A stretch of 64,000 bases of DNA, from the NCBI RefSeq assembly GCF_027257935.1, contig NZ_JANZKW010000001.1, forward strand, positions 930,001-994,000, in the 5' to 3' direction. Below, in pieces: positions 40,187 to 51,887 of the stretch. The position numbers and the translations under genes were made by a program. Position 1 is the stretch's first letter; each line of letters starts with the position of its first letter. Under the pieces are notes generated by a model, which did not search any database, was not told the origin of the DNA, and was given only the letters and a program-made list of their open reading frames with translations. Origin of the DNA: Chitinimonas sp. BJYL2. Lineage in GTDB: Bacteria; Pseudomonadota; Gammaproteobacteria; Burkholderiales; Chitinimonadaceae.

Positions 40187-40969
40187 ATGCTGCGTCATGT
40201 TTTCGCCCTGTCCTGCCTGCTGGCCAGCCTGCTGCCGCAGGCGGCAGACAGCCGGGTAATCCGCATCGCCACCGGGGAGTTGCCGCCCTACGCGACCGAG
40301 AGCCGGCCAGACCAGGGCATTGCCCTGAGCATTGTGCGCCGTGCCTTCGAGCTGGGTGGTTACAAGGTCGAATACACCTTCCTGCCTTGGTCGCGCGCCT
40401 TGGCCGAAACCAAGTCCGGCCGCTGGGATGGCACCGCCTACTGGGGCCACAAGCCCGAACATGAACAAAGCTTCCTGCTCAGTGACAATGTACTGACCGA
40501 GCAGTGGGTGTTTGTGTATCGCAAGACCATTGATCTGGACTGGCGGACGCTGGCGGATCTACGTCCCTACCAGATCGCCATGATCAAGGATTACACCTAC
40601 ACCCCTGAAATCTGGGCCATGGCACAGTCAGGCGAACTGAAGACTGACAGCACGCCGGACGACCTGGCTGCCTTGCGCAAGCTGGTCAGCGGCCGTGTGG
40701 ATATCTCGCCCATGGAACGCAATGTCGCCTGTGACCTGCTGGCACGCCACTTCAGCGAGGGTGAGGCCAACCGCCTGCGCGCCCACCCCAAGCTGATGAC
40801 CGACAAGTTCACCACCCATCTGATGCTGCCGCGCAAACTCACAGAGAGTCGTGCCCGCTTGCAGGCTTTCAACGGTGGCCTCAAGAAACTCATTGCATCG
40901 GGCGAGCACGCCAAGCTGATGGGGCAGGTGCGCTGCCCGACCAGCTGGTCGAATCTGGTGACACGCTAG
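40187..40969 (+). CDS. Periplasmic substrate-binding domain protein, SBP family 3-like
   Basis: The 260-residue protein starts at an ATG with AAGGAGC 6-7 bases upstream and carries a signal peptide (MLRHVFALSCLLASLLPQA). The mature part resembles polar-amino-acid-type solute-binding proteins: RIATGELPPYATES, a FLPWSRALAETKSGRWDGTAYW segment in lobe 1, then SFLLSDNVLTEQWVFVYRK and LRPYQIAMIKDYTYTP. No permease or ATPase genes flank it, so it may serve as a stand-alone sensor or scavenging protein. An overlapping GTG start at the end of the TPR gene is possible but lacks a good ribosome site. Confidence 0.82.
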   Translation: MLRHVFALSCLLASLLPQAADSRVIRIATGELPPYATESRPDQGIALSIVRRAFELGGYKVEYTFLPWSRALAETKSGRWDGTAYWGHKPEHEQSFLLSDNVLTEQWVFVYRKTIDLDWRTLADLRPYQIAMIKDYTYTPEIWAMAQSGELKTDSTPDDLAALRKLVSGRVDISPMERNVACDLLARHFSEGEANRLRAHPKLMTDKFTTHLMLPRKLTESRARLQAFNGGLKKLIASGEHAKLMGQVRCPTSWSNLVTR

Positions 40970-40984
40970 GCCTGACGGCGCGGC

Positions 40985-42442
40985 CTACACCAGGATCACG
41001 TCAAACTGTTCCTGGGTGTAGGCCGTTTCCACCTGCAGGGAAATCGGCTTGCCGATGAAGTCGGCCAGCATGGCCAGATTGGCGCTTTCTTCATCGAGGA
41101 ACATGTCGATCACGGTCTGGCTGGCCAGAATCCGGTATTCCTTGGCATTGAACTGACGCGCCTCGCGCAGGATCTCGCGCAGCACTTCAAAGCACACGGT
41201 TTGCGCGGTCTTGATCTCGCCACGGCCCTCGCACACCGGACAGGGCTCGCACAGGATATGCGCCAGGCTTTCGCGCGTGCGCTTGCGGGTAATCTCGACC
41301 AGACCCAGGCTGGTGAAGCCCGAAACGGTGACCTTGGTGCGGTCCTTGGCCATGGCTTTTTGCAGCTCGGCCAGTACCTGTTCGCGGTGCTCGTGGTTAT
41401 CCATGTCGATGAAATCGACAATGATGATCCCGCCCAGATTGCGCAGACGCAGCTGGCGCGCAATCACCTGGGTCGCTTCCAGATTGGTCTTGAAAATCGT
41501 GTCGTCGAACGAGCGCGTACCCACAAAGCCGCCCGTGTTCACATCGATCGTCGTCATCGCCTCGGTCTGGTCGATGATCAGGTAACCGCCGAACTTGAGG
41601 TTCACCCGCCGTGCCAGCGCCCGCTCGATCTCGGCCTCCACACCATGCAGCTCGAACAGCGGCCGCTCGCCCTGATAGTGCTCGACACGCGGCGCAACGT
41701 TGGTGACGAAGGCCTCGGCGAACTCGCTCATTTTCTGGAAGGTTTCACGGGAATCCACCACCACCTTCTGGGTTTCATCACGCACCACATCGCGCAAGAC
41801 CCGCATCGGCAGGCTCAGGTCCTGGTACAGCAAGGACTCGGGCGGGAGGGTCTGGCCCTTGAGCTTGAGGTCAGCCCAGATACGGTTGAGATAATCGATA
41901 TCCGCGCGCAACTCGCCCTCAGTAGCGTGCTCGGCCGAGGTACGGATGATGTAGCCACCATGGTTGTGATCCTTGGGCAGCATTTGCGCCAAACGCTCAC
42001 GCAGGTGCTCGCGGCCTTCGCCATGCTCGATACGCTGGCTCACACCGATATGGTGCTCTTGCGGCAGCAGCACCAGAAAACGGCCGGCAATGCTGATCTG
42101 GGTAGAGAGCCTCGCGCCCTTGGTGCCGATCGGGTCCTTGATCACCTGCACCATCACGCTCTGGCCTTCAAACAGCAAACGCTCGATGCGCTGTGGTTCG
42201 TTGGGGTGCTGGCGCTGCTCGATCACATCGGCAATATGCAGGAACGCCGCACGCTCCAGACCGATCTCGATAAAGGCCGACTGCATGCCCGGCAATACGC
42301 GTTTGACCACGCCCAGATACACATTACCCACAATGCCGCGCTGCGCACTGCGCTCGATATGCAGCTCCTGGACCACGCCTTCTTCCGTCACCGCCACCCG
42401 TGTTTCCTGCGGCGTGACGTTGATCAGGATGTGTTCTTTCAT
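40985..42442 (-). CDS. rng: Ribonuclease G
   Basis: RNase G processes 16S rRNA 5' ends and degrades some mRNAs. The 485 residues match E. coli RNase G (489) and are far shorter than RNase E, as the non-catalytic C-terminal half is absent. An S1 domain occurs near residues 38-120 (GNVYLGVVKRVLPGMQSAFIEIG). The catalytic DNase-I-like segment includes GGIIIVDFIDMDNHEHR. The Zn-link is CEPCPVCEGRG near residue 400. It begins with MKEHILINVTPQETRVAV, typical of the family. A terminator-like hairpin separates it from holA, and it ends 15 bases from the convergent binding-protein gene. Confidence 0.95.
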   Translation of the reverse strand: MKEHILINVTPQETRVAVTEEGVVQELHIERSAQRGIVGNVYLGVVKRVLPGMQSAFIEIGLERAAFLHIADVIEQRQHPNEPQRIERLLFEGQSVMVQVIKDPIGTKGARLSTQISIAGRFLVLLPQEHHIGVSQRIEHGEGREHLRERLAQMLPKDHNHGGYIIRTSAEHATEGELRADIDYLNRIWADLKLKGQTLPPESLLYQDLSLPMRVLRDVVRDETQKVVVDSRETFQKMSEFAEAFVTNVAPRVEHYQGERPLFELHGVEAEIERALARRVNLKFGGYLIIDQTEAMTTIDVNTGGFVGTRSFDDTIFKTNLEATQVIARQLRLRNLGGIIIVDFIDMDNHEHREQVLAELQKAMAKDRTKVTVSGFTSLGLVEITRKRTRESLAHILCEPCPVCEGRGEIKTAQTVCFEVLREILREARQFNAKEYRILASQTVIDMFLDEESANLAMLADFIGKPISLQVETAYTQEQFDVILV

Positions 42443-42462
42443 GATGACTCTGCCAAAACCTT

Positions 42463-42493
42463 AAACCGCAGCGGGCCTGACCCGCTGGGGTTT
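42463..42493 (-). terminator. Hairpin terminator after holA
   Basis: AAACCGCAGCGGG and CCCGCTGGGGTTT (42463-42475 with 42481-42493) form a 13-position stem with one mismatch and a 5-base loop. On the minus strand it is followed by AAGGTTTT. It lies between the holA stop and the rng start. Confidence 0.65.
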
Positions 42494-42512
42494 GAGGTCT
42501 TGCCCGGCCGGT

Positions 42513-43523
42513 TCAACGCGGCGCCGGCATCAAGCGCAAACCCAGTTTGACCAGCTCTTCCCAAGCATCGCCCTCGCCCACGCCTTTCACAGTGCGATCG
42601 ATCTGCGCGGCGTGGGTCAGCGCGGCCTTGAGCTGACTGGCCTTGAGCCGATCCAGCGCAGCCGGATAACGCTTCTGCTTGTCGCCCCAGACGCGGTTTT
42701 CGCGGTAGAGCTGCTGCAGATTGCCGCCTTGGGCACGGCCCAGCCCCACGCGCATCAGGGCGCGGATTTCGTCAGACAACGCCCACAGTACCAGATGGGG
42801 TGCTTCGCCCTCGCCCTTGAGTCCGTCGAGCATGCGGATATAGCGTGCGGCATCGCCCGCAACCAGTGCTTCGCCCAAGCCCCAGACATCGTAACGGGCC
42901 ACGCTGGCGACGGCGTCGGTCACGGCCGTCAGATCCAGCTCACCGGGCGGATGCAAGAGCGCCAGCTTGTCGATTTCTTGCTTGGCCGCCAGCAGATTGC
43001 CCTCCACGCGCGCCACCAGCCAGGCCATTGCCTCGCTGCTGAGCCGCTGTTGCTGGCGTTGTAGGCGCTCGGCAATCCAGGCCGGCAGCTCGTTGCGGCC
43101 CACTGTCTGGCACTGCACGACTACGCCGGCCGACTCCAGCGCAGTAAACCATTTGCTGCTGAGCTGCGGCTTGTCCAGCTTGGGCAGCTGGATCAGCAGG
43201 ATATTGTCGGGCGAGGGATTGGCCGCGTATTGCTGCAGTGCCTCGCCGCCCTCGGTGCCGGGTTTGCCATTGGGGATGCGCAGGTCAATCAGCTTGCGCT
43301 CGGCAAACAGGGAGATGGCCTGGCCCGCGGCCGCCAGTTCGTGCCATTTGAAGCCCGATTCGACCGTCAGGACTTCGCGTTCCAGAATGCCTGCGGCTCG
43401 CGCCGCATCGCGGACGGCCTGCGCTGCTTCCAGCACCAGCAGGGCCTCTTCGCCATGCACCACATAGAGGGGCGCCAGCGCACCCTTGAGCCTGGCCGGC
43501 AGGTCGGCGGGACGAATCTGCAT
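42513..43523 (-). CDS. holA: DNA polymerase III subunit delta
   Basis: The delta subunit opens the beta sliding clamp within the clamp loader. The 336 residues match the family (E. coli 343). The ATPase-like region shows PLYVVHGEEALLVLEAAQAVRDAA, then LIDLRIPNGKPGTEGGEALQQY, with the P-loop degenerate as expected for delta. The helical collar region includes LVARVEGNLLAAKQEIDKLALL and RYDVWGLGEALVAGD. The C-terminus has ASQLKAALTHAAQIDRTVKGVGEGDAWEELVKL. Its start codon shares a base with the lptE stop (TGATG), so translation is coupled, as in many proteobacteria. Confidence 0.95.
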   Translation of the reverse strand: MQIRPADLPARLKGALAPLYVVHGEEALLVLEAAQAVRDAARAAGILEREVLTVESGFKWHELAAAGQAISLFAERKLIDLRIPNGKPGTEGGEALQQYAANPSPDNILLIQLPKLDKPQLSSKWFTALESAGVVVQCQTVGRNELPAWIAERLQRQQQRLSSEAMAWLVARVEGNLLAAKQEIDKLALLHPPGELDLTAVTDAVASVARYDVWGLGEALVAGDAARYIRMLDGLKGEGEAPHLVLWALSDEIRALMRVGLGRAQGGNLQQLYRENRVWGDKQKRYPAALDRLKASQLKAALTHAAQIDRTVKGVGEGDAWEELVKLGLRLMPAPR

Positions 43524-44032
43524 CAGGCTGCCGGACGTGAAACGCCAGCAACCGGCTTGAGCGCAGCCAGACGGCGGATGATTTGCTGGGCGGCGTCCTG
43601 ACGCATGTCGCGCACCAGCGCCTGCTCCTCGGCATCTTTGCCCAGCAGGTTGTTCTCGTCGAAGGAGTAATCACGGCGCAGCGTCAGTTCCGTGCTGGGA
43701 ATGGCCGTCACGCCCGCCTGCCGCACCGCAAAGCGGACACGCAGGGTGAGCTGGTATTCACTGACGCGGCCTGAGCGGTTCACGGTCAGGATCTGTTTGT
43801 CCAGCGCCTCGCTCTCCACCGCCAGCTGCACCTCGGCCGCCTCTGCACCCACCAGCTTGAGCTCGGGGCGCAGACTGAGCTGTCGCTGGACTACGCCACC
43901 CACCCCCGTGGCCGAGCCTTGCAGGCTGATATCGCGGAAGGCAAAGGCGCTTGCGCCACCCTCGCCGCGCAGATGGAAGCCGCAAGCCGACAGGGCCAGG
44001 CAGGCGGTAAACAGGAAAGGGCGCAGGTTCAT
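43523..44032 (-). CDS. lptE: LPS-assembly lipoprotein LptE
   Basis: LptE is the outer-membrane lipoprotein plug of the LptD channel. The 169-residue protein has a lipoprotein signal peptide with lipobox LSAC (Cys17), followed by GFHLRGEGG, the hallmark beginning of mature LptE. Other family segments are RSGRVSEYQLTLRVRF, RRDYSFDENNLLGKDAEEQALVRDM and AAQQIIRRLAAL. It is immediately upstream of holA, the standard arrangement after leuS. A family A repeat lies between the leuS stop and its start. Confidence 0.95.
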   Translation of the reverse strand: MNLRPFLFTACLALSACGFHLRGEGGASAFAFRDISLQGSATGVGGVVQRQLSLRPELKLVGAEAAEVQLAVESEALDKQILTVNRSGRVSEYQLTLRVRFAVRQAGVTAIPSTELTLRRDYSFDENNLLGKDAEEQALVRDMRQDAAQQIIRRLAALKPVAGVSRPAA

Positions 44033-44080
44033 GAGCGATCCAGATCAGCGAGACATGACAACATTCAAACCCGAGCAACC

Positions 44081-44114
44081 GTAGGGTGCAAAAGCTACGC
44101 GCATTGCACCCTAC
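44081..44114 (+). repeat. Intergenic inverted repeat, family A (copy 3)
   Basis: GTAGGGTGCA (44081-44090) and TGCACCCTAC (44105-44114) are perfect 10-base inverted arms with a 14-base spacer. It lies between leuS and lptE and is the most symmetric copy in the window. It may form a hairpin that weakens readthrough. Confidence 0.75.
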
Positions 44115-44124
44115 GCATTGCGGC

Positions 44125-46799
<2,675 letters not shown>

Positions 46800-46832
46800 A
46801 CCGAGCGACCCTGTTCAATCCGTCCGGAGTCA

Positions 46833-47708
46833 ATGATGCGCAATGTGCTTGTCGCCCTGTTTTCCACCTTGCTCTTGAGTACCGGCCTGGCGGCGCCGGC
46901 CTCGGTGAGCGCCGTGAATCTGCCGGCCTGGATTGAGCGCGGCAGCACCGTGCGGCCCTTGATGCCGGGCCAGACACTCGAGGCGGGCGATGTGCTGCGT
47001 ACCGGCAAGGGCGGCCGCATCTTGCTGACCCTGCCCGAAGGTAGCCAGATCAAGCTGGGTGAGCAGGCGGTCTTCCGGGCCGACAACCTCAATGTGTCCG
47101 ACGGCAGGAAATCGCCCTTCAGCGCCGCCGTGCAGGTCCTGCAGGGGGCATTCCGTTTTACTACCGGCGCCCTTTACAAGCTGCGCCAGCGTGAAGTGGA
47201 CATCAAGGTTGCCACCATCACCGCGGGCATTCGCGGCACCGATATCTGGGGCAAATCGGATAACGAGAAAGACCTGGTCTGCCTGCTGGAGGGCAGCATC
47301 TCGGTTGCCCATGAGGGTGAACAGGGCTTCCAGACCATGGACTCCCCGCTGGATTTCTACGTGGCCCCCAAGGGTAAGCCGGCGCTGCCGATTGCCAAGG
47401 TGGACATCAACAAGGTGATCAATGAGTGGGCACCGCAAACCGAACCGCAGGCAGGCCAGGGGCTGATGTCGGCCACCGGCAAGTGGCGCCTGGTGCTTGT
47501 GCAATCGGACACCCAGGAACAAGTACTGGGCTGGTATGACCGGCTGCGGGCTGCGGGTTACCCCGCCCGGGTCCGGCCCATGGCAGATGGCAAGTATCGG
47601 GTCAGCGTGGAGCAACTGGCCAGCGCAGCCGATGCAAAAGCTCTGGGCGAGCGGCTCAAGGCCGAGTTGGGCGTGCCGGTTCAGCAGGTGATCGGCATGG
47701 GTCGCTAA
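46833..47708 (+). CDS. Secreted FecR-domain protein with C-terminal SPOR domain
   Basis: The 291-residue product starts at one of two adjacent ATG codons after GGAG. It has a signal peptide (NVLVALFSTLLLSTGLAAPASVSA). A FecR domain occupies about residues 45-155, with VRPLMPGQTLEAGDVLRTGKGGRILLTLPEGSQIKLGE and the ITAGIRGTDIWGKS turn. The C-terminal 75 residues have a SPOR fold (KWRLVLVQSDTQEQ, WYDRLRAAGYPARVRP, KYRVSVEQLASAADAKALGERL). Unlike FecR sigma-factor regulators, there is no inner-membrane helix or sigma gene nearby. SPOR domains bind denuded peptidoglycan, so a septal or cell-wall location is plausible. It is convergent with rlpA, which also carries SPOR. Confidence 0.83.
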   Translation: MMRNVLVALFSTLLLSTGLAAPASVSAVNLPAWIERGSTVRPLMPGQTLEAGDVLRTGKGGRILLTLPEGSQIKLGEQAVFRADNLNVSDGRKSPFSAAVQVLQGAFRFTTGALYKLRQREVDIKVATITAGIRGTDIWGKSDNEKDLVCLLEGSISVAHEGEQGFQTMDSPLDFYVAPKGKPALPIAKVDINKVINEWAPQTEPQAGQGLMSATGKWRLVLVQSDTQEQVLGWYDRLRAAGYPARVRPMADGKYRVSVEQLASAADAKALGERLKAELGVPVQQVIGMGR

Positions 47709-47738
47709 GCAGGATCAGCCTGCCGGATAGCCAGACCC

Positions 47739-47759
47739 TCGCCCGCCCCTGCCGGGCGA
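47739..47759. terminator. Weak hairpin between convergent FecR-SPOR and rlpA genes
   Basis: TCGCCCG (47739-47745) pairs with CGGGCGA (47753-47759). No T tract follows on either strand, so termination here is uncertain. Confidence 0.3.
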
Positions 47760-47816
47760 TGTCATTGCGCGGGCGCTTGTTCACGCCGGGCGCTTTGTGT
47801 TCGCGGAGACGTCGGT

Positions 47817-48833
47817 CTACTGCACCACGGCCGGACGCAGATCCGCACGCTCGGCGATCTGGTCAACCACCTGCTGCGCCTGCTCGCGGTTGGCATAGGG
47901 GCCGACCCGGACTCGCCATACCCCACCGCTGTGCACGATGACTGGTGTACTGCCCAACCACGCCAGACTGTCAGTGGTCTTGATGCGGAATGCTTCAGCC
48001 GCCGCCGCCGTGCCAAAGGCGCCCAACTGCACCCAGCGCAAGGCGCCTTGGGTTTCGACCGGCGCGGGTGCGGGCTCTGCCACATCCCGGCTGACCCGTT
48101 CGGCCAGCTCAGCCAGCGGATCGCTGGTCCCCGTCAGCGTCTCGGGCGGGCGGCCCGGCGCGGCCTCTACCTCGCGCAAGAGCGTGGTAACCGGCGGGAG
48201 TGGGGCCGACTGCTCACCGGGCAGCAAGGCCTCAACCCGCACGCGGGCACTGCCGCCATGGTGATAACCCAGCCGGTAGGCCGCCGTGTAGGAGAGATCG
48301 ATCACTCGCCCCTTGTGAAACGGGCCGCGGTCGTTGATGCGCACGACCACGGATTTGCCATTGGCCAAACTGGTCACGCGGGCATAGCTAGGAATGGGCA
48401 AGGTGGGGTGCGCAGCGGTCAGCTTGAAGACATCGTAGGGTTCGCCGCTGGCGGTACGTTTCCCGTGAAACTTGCGCCCATACCAGGAAGCCATGCCCTC
48501 TTCGCGGTAATCGCCCAGTGTCTTGCGCGGCACATAGGTCTTGCCGAACACCTTGTAGGGCCGATTGGCGTAACGGTGCAGCGGCTCCATCTGTGGTGCC
48601 GGCTCCGGCACCGCATCCAGATCGTAGGGCACCTCGGCCACCGGGCCGTCATCCTTGTAGTAGCCCCCCAGCTCCTGCGGGATCTGTTCCTGCTTGGGCG
48701 GTGGCAGGGGCGTCGCCGGCGCCGGAGCAGGCGTTGGCAGCGGCGCAGAACGAACGGGGGCTGGCCGCGGTGTCTGGGTGGCACACGCGGCAAGCAACAG
48801 GGCTAGCAGGACGGCTAAGTGGCGCAGGCTCAA
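47817..48833 (-). CDS. rlpA: Septal-ring lytic transglycosylase RlpA
   Basis: RlpA is an outer-membrane lipoprotein that cleaves denuded glycans at the septum in some species. The 338-residue protein has a lipoprotein signal with lipobox LAAC (Cys17). A Pro-rich linker follows, then the double-psi beta-barrel (about 113-205) with EGMASWYGRKFHGKRTASGE, the catalytic-type VVRINDRGPFHKGRVIDLSYTAA and a YHHGGSARVRVEAL end. The SPOR domain lies at about 262-335 (LRWVQLGAFGTAAAAEAF). It is the last gene of the shape operon, overlapping the rodA stop as ATGA. Confidence 0.94.
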   Translation of the reverse strand: MSLRHLAVLLALLLAACATQTPRPAPVRSAPLPTPAPAPATPLPPPKQEQIPQELGGYYKDDGPVAEVPYDLDAVPEPAPQMEPLHRYANRPYKVFGKTYVPRKTLGDYREEGMASWYGRKFHGKRTASGEPYDVFKLTAAHPTLPIPSYARVTSLANGKSVVVRINDRGPFHKGRVIDLSYTAAYRLGYHHGGSARVRVEALLPGEQSAPLPPVTTLLREVEAAPGRPPETLTGTSDPLAELAERVSRDVAEPAPAPVETQGALRWVQLGAFGTAAAAEAFRIKTTDSLAWLGSTPVIVHSGGVWRVRVGPYANREQAQQVVDQIAERADLRPAVVQ

Positions 48834-49942
48834 CGCTTGATCAACTTTCGGTCACGCTGGATGGACATCAGCATACCGAAACCGATCAGGATGGACAGCA
48901 TTGCCGTGCCCCCGTAACTCACCAGCGGCAGCGGCACCCCCACAACCGGGAGCAGGCCCGCCACCATGCCGATATTGACGAAGGCATAGGTGAAGAACGA
49001 CAGCGTCAGCGCGCCGGCTAACAGGCGGCCGAACAGGCTGGAAGCACTGTTGGCAATCATCAGCCCGCGCACGATCACGCACAGGTACAGCGCCAGCAGC
49101 AGCGCACAGCCAATCAGGCCGAACTCTTCGCTGTAAACGGCGAAGATGAAGTCAGTAGTGCGCTCGGGGATGAAATCGAGCCGGGTCTGGGTGCCATTCA
49201 TCCAGCCCTTGCCGGTGATGCCGCCCGAACCGATGGCGATAGTGCCCTGGATGATGTGGTAACCCTTGCCCAGCGGATCGGCCATCGGGTCCAGCTGTAC
49301 CTGCACGCGATGGCATTGGTAATCATGGAACACCGATGCGCAGCGGTTGAAATCGCCCACGAACCAGATGGTGGCCAGAAACATGGCCACCAGCGGCAGG
49401 ATCACGCGCCATGACAGGCCTGCGAGGAACAAGGCATAGAACCCGGCCGCGCTGATCAGCAAGGACGTGCCCAGATCGGGCTGTTTGAGCACCAGCAAGA
49501 CCGGCACGCCGATGATGGCTGCCGCCACCGCATAGTGGCGCGGCTGCAGCCAGGATTCATGACGCTGGAAGTACCAGGCCACCATCATGGGCACGGCCAG
49601 CTTGAGCAGCTCGGACGGCTGGATGCGGCCGATGCCGATATTGAGCCAGCGCGTCGCCCCGTTGACGGTAATCCCGAACAGCTCCACCGCCACCAGCAGC
49701 ACCACCCCCAGCAGGTAGAGCGGCGGCGCCAGCCACATGAGCTGTGCGGGTTTGAGGTTGGCAACCAGCCACATCGCCAGCAAGGCCACCGAAACCGACA
49801 CCATCTTGTTGGTGACCTTGTCCACGCTGCCATTGGAGGCGGAGTAGATGGTGATCAGGCTCACGCTGATCAGCAGGCCGACAAACAGGAACAACCAGGG
49901 ATCGAGGGGTTCGGCCAGACGCCGGAAGAGTCGCTTAATCAT
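48830..49942 (-). CDS. rodA: Rod-shape SEDS glycosyltransferase RodA
   Basis: RodA polymerises glycan strands of peptidoglycan together with PBP2. The 370 residues have about ten membrane helices and the SEDS signatures: GATRWLNIGIGRIQPSELLKLAVPMMVAWYF, LKQPDLGTSL, KGWMNGTQTRLDFIPERTTDFIFAVYSEEFGLIG and PLPLVSYGGTAMLSI. The start is set at MIKRLFRR because the longer in-frame reading lies inside mrdA. It overlaps mrdA by 8 bases and rlpA by 4, so translation is probably coupled through the cluster. Confidence 0.95.
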   Translation of the reverse strand: MIKRLFRRLAEPLDPWLFLFVGLLISVSLITIYSASNGSVDKVTNKMVSVSVALLAMWLVANLKPAQLMWLAPPLYLLGVVLLVAVELFGITVNGATRWLNIGIGRIQPSELLKLAVPMMVAWYFQRHESWLQPRHYAVAAAIIGVPVLLVLKQPDLGTSLLISAAGFYALFLAGLSWRVILPLVAMFLATIWFVGDFNRCASVFHDYQCHRVQVQLDPMADPLGKGYHIIQGTIAIGSGGITGKGWMNGTQTRLDFIPERTTDFIFAVYSEEFGLIGCALLLALYLCVIVRGLMIANSASSLFGRLLAGALTLSFFTYAFVNIGMVAGLLPVVGVPLPLVSYGGTAMLSILIGFGMLMSIQRDRKLIKR

Positions 49943-51887
49943 GGCGATGCTGCTGCATGAAGTTCTCCAACGGCGTGCCTTCGGCCGAGTCGGCCGGCGC
50001 CTCATCCGGCAGGGGTTCCGCCGGTTTGGCCGGCAGCTTGCCCAGCAGGTAGTAATCAAACACCTGGCGCGCAATCGGCGCGGCCGCCTGAGCGCCGAAA
50101 CCGGCGTTTTCCACAATCATCGCCAGCGCAATGCGGGGCTGATCCGCGGGGGCAAATGCAATGAACAGGGCATGGTCACGCAGGTCTTCGCGCGTGGTGC
50201 TGGCGTTGTACTTGGCGCCCTTGAGGCTGAACACCTGGGCCGTACCGGTCTTGCCGCCCGAGCCATAGGGCGCGCCAGCAAAGGCTCGCGAGGAGGTGCC
50301 CGCCAGGTTCACGTTGACCATGGCCTGCTTGATCACCTCGATATGCTCGGGCTTGTACGGCAGCCGCTTGATCGGCTGCGGCTCCATCTGCTTGCGCGCG
50401 CGGGTGCTGCTGTTCTCGATGTACTGCACCAGGTGCGGCCGATACTGCACGCCATGATTGACCAGCGTGGATACCGACTGGGCAAGCTGGATGATGGTGT
50501 AGCTGTTGTAACCCTGACCATTGCCGATGGAAATCGTGTCGCCCGCCAGCCAGCGCTGTTGCTCCTTGCGCTTGAAGGCCCGCCGCTTCCAGGCCTGCGA
50601 GGGCAGGATGCCTTCCTTCTCGCCAGGCAGGTCTATCCCCGTGCGGCTGCCAAAGCCCAACGGCCCCATGAAGCCCGCAATCAGGTCGATGCCCATATCG
50701 TTGGCGAGCTTGTAGTAATAGGTGTTGCAGCTCACCACGATGGATTTGTTCATGTCCACGAGGCCATGGCCATCCACCTTGTCATCCCGCCAGCGATGAT
50801 TGCCCAGGATGAAGAAACCCGGATCCCCGATCGAATCATGCGCACGGCGCTTGCCGGTTTCGAGCGCAGCCAGCGCCATGAAGGGCTTGAAGGTTGAGCC
50901 CGGGGGATACAGACCCTGGATGGCCCGGTTGTTCAGCGGCCGGTCTGGCGACTCGTTGAGCTCCTTCCACGACACCGGGTCGATCCCGTCGACAAACAGG
51001 TTGGGGTCGAAACCGGGCCGCGAGATCAGCGCCAGCACACCGCCCGTCGCTGGCTCCATCGCCACCAGCGCGCCACGGCGCGTACCGAAGGCCTGCTCGG
51101 CAATTTGTTGCAGCTTGATATCGACCGAGAGGATCAGGTTGTTGCCTGACACCGGCGCCGTGCGCCTGAGCGAACGTACTGCACGTCCACCGGCATCAAT
51201 CTCAACCTCTTCGTAACCTGTCTTGCCATGCAGCACGGTTTCGTAACTCTTTTCGAGACCGAACTTGCCGATATGGTCGGTGCCCTTGTAGTTGGCGATA
51301 TCACTCTCGGCTTCGAGACGCTTCATGTCGGCATCGTTGATCCGGCCAATGTAGCCGATCAGGTGCGAGGCCGATTCGCCCATCGGGTACTGGCGGAACA
51401 GCCGGGCCTTGATCTCGACACCGGGAAAACGGAAGGCCTGGGCCGCAAAACGCGCCGCATCCTCATCATTGAGCCGGGTCTTGATGGGGATCGACTCGAA
51501 TTCCTTGCTCTCGTCGAGCAGCTTGCGGAAACGGCGCCGGTCTTTGGGCGTGATCTCGATCAGCCCGGCCAGTGATTCAATCGTATCGTCCAGCTTGCCG
51601 GGCAGCTTGGAGGGCGTGATTTCAAGCGTGTAGGCCGAGTAGTTATGCGCCAGCACAATCCCGTTGCGGTCGGTGATGATGCCGCGCGAAGGCGGGATGG
51701 GCACCAGCGAGATGCGGTTGGATTCCGCCAGTGTCTGGTACTTCTGGTACTGCATGACCTGCAGATAGACCATGCGCCCGAACAGCACCAGCAACCCGGT
51801 GACCACCACGCTCAGCACCACCAGCAGGCGGCGCTGGAAGCTGAAGCGCTCGCCGTGATGGTCGCGCAGAACGGTGTAGCGGCTCAT
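49935..51887 (-). CDS. mrdA: Peptidoglycan transpeptidase PBP2
   Basis: PBP2 crosslinks lateral-wall peptidoglycan for elongation. The 650-residue class B protein has one N-terminal membrane segment (LLVVLSVVVTGLLVLFGRMVY). A dimerisation/pedestal domain follows with PSRGIITDRNG. The transpeptidase domain has PPGSTFKPFMAL (SxxK Ser at about residue 330), SCNTYYYKLAND (SxN) and GGKTGTAQV (KTG). The length and domain order match MrdA rather than FtsI. It overlaps mreD and rodA, giving the usual shape-operon order. Confidence 0.96.
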   Translation of the reverse strand: MSRYTVLRDHHGERFSFQRRLLVVLSVVVTGLLVLFGRMVYLQVMQYQKYQTLAESNRISLVPIPPSRGIITDRNGIVLAHNYSAYTLEITPSKLPGKLDDTIESLAGLIEITPKDRRRFRKLLDESKEFESIPIKTRLNDEDAARFAAQAFRFPGVEIKARLFRQYPMGESASHLIGYIGRINDADMKRLEAESDIANYKGTDHIGKFGLEKSYETVLHGKTGYEEVEIDAGGRAVRSLRRTAPVSGNNLILSVDIKLQQIAEQAFGTRRGALVAMEPATGGVLALISRPGFDPNLFVDGIDPVSWKELNESPDRPLNNRAIQGLYPPGSTFKPFMALAALETGKRRAHDSIGDPGFFILGNHRWRDDKVDGHGLVDMNKSIVVSCNTYYYKLANDMGIDLIAGFMGPLGFGSRTGIDLPGEKEGILPSQAWKRRAFKRKEQQRWLAGDTISIGNGQGYNSYTIIQLAQSVSTLVNHGVQYRPHLVQYIENSSTRARKQMEPQPIKRLPYKPEHIEVIKQAMVNVNLAGTSSRAFAGAPYGSGGKTGTAQVFSLKGAKYNASTTREDLRDHALFIAFAPADQPRIALAMIVENAGFGAQAAAPIARQVFDYYLLGKLPAKPAEPLPDEAPADSAEGTPLENFMQQHRHD

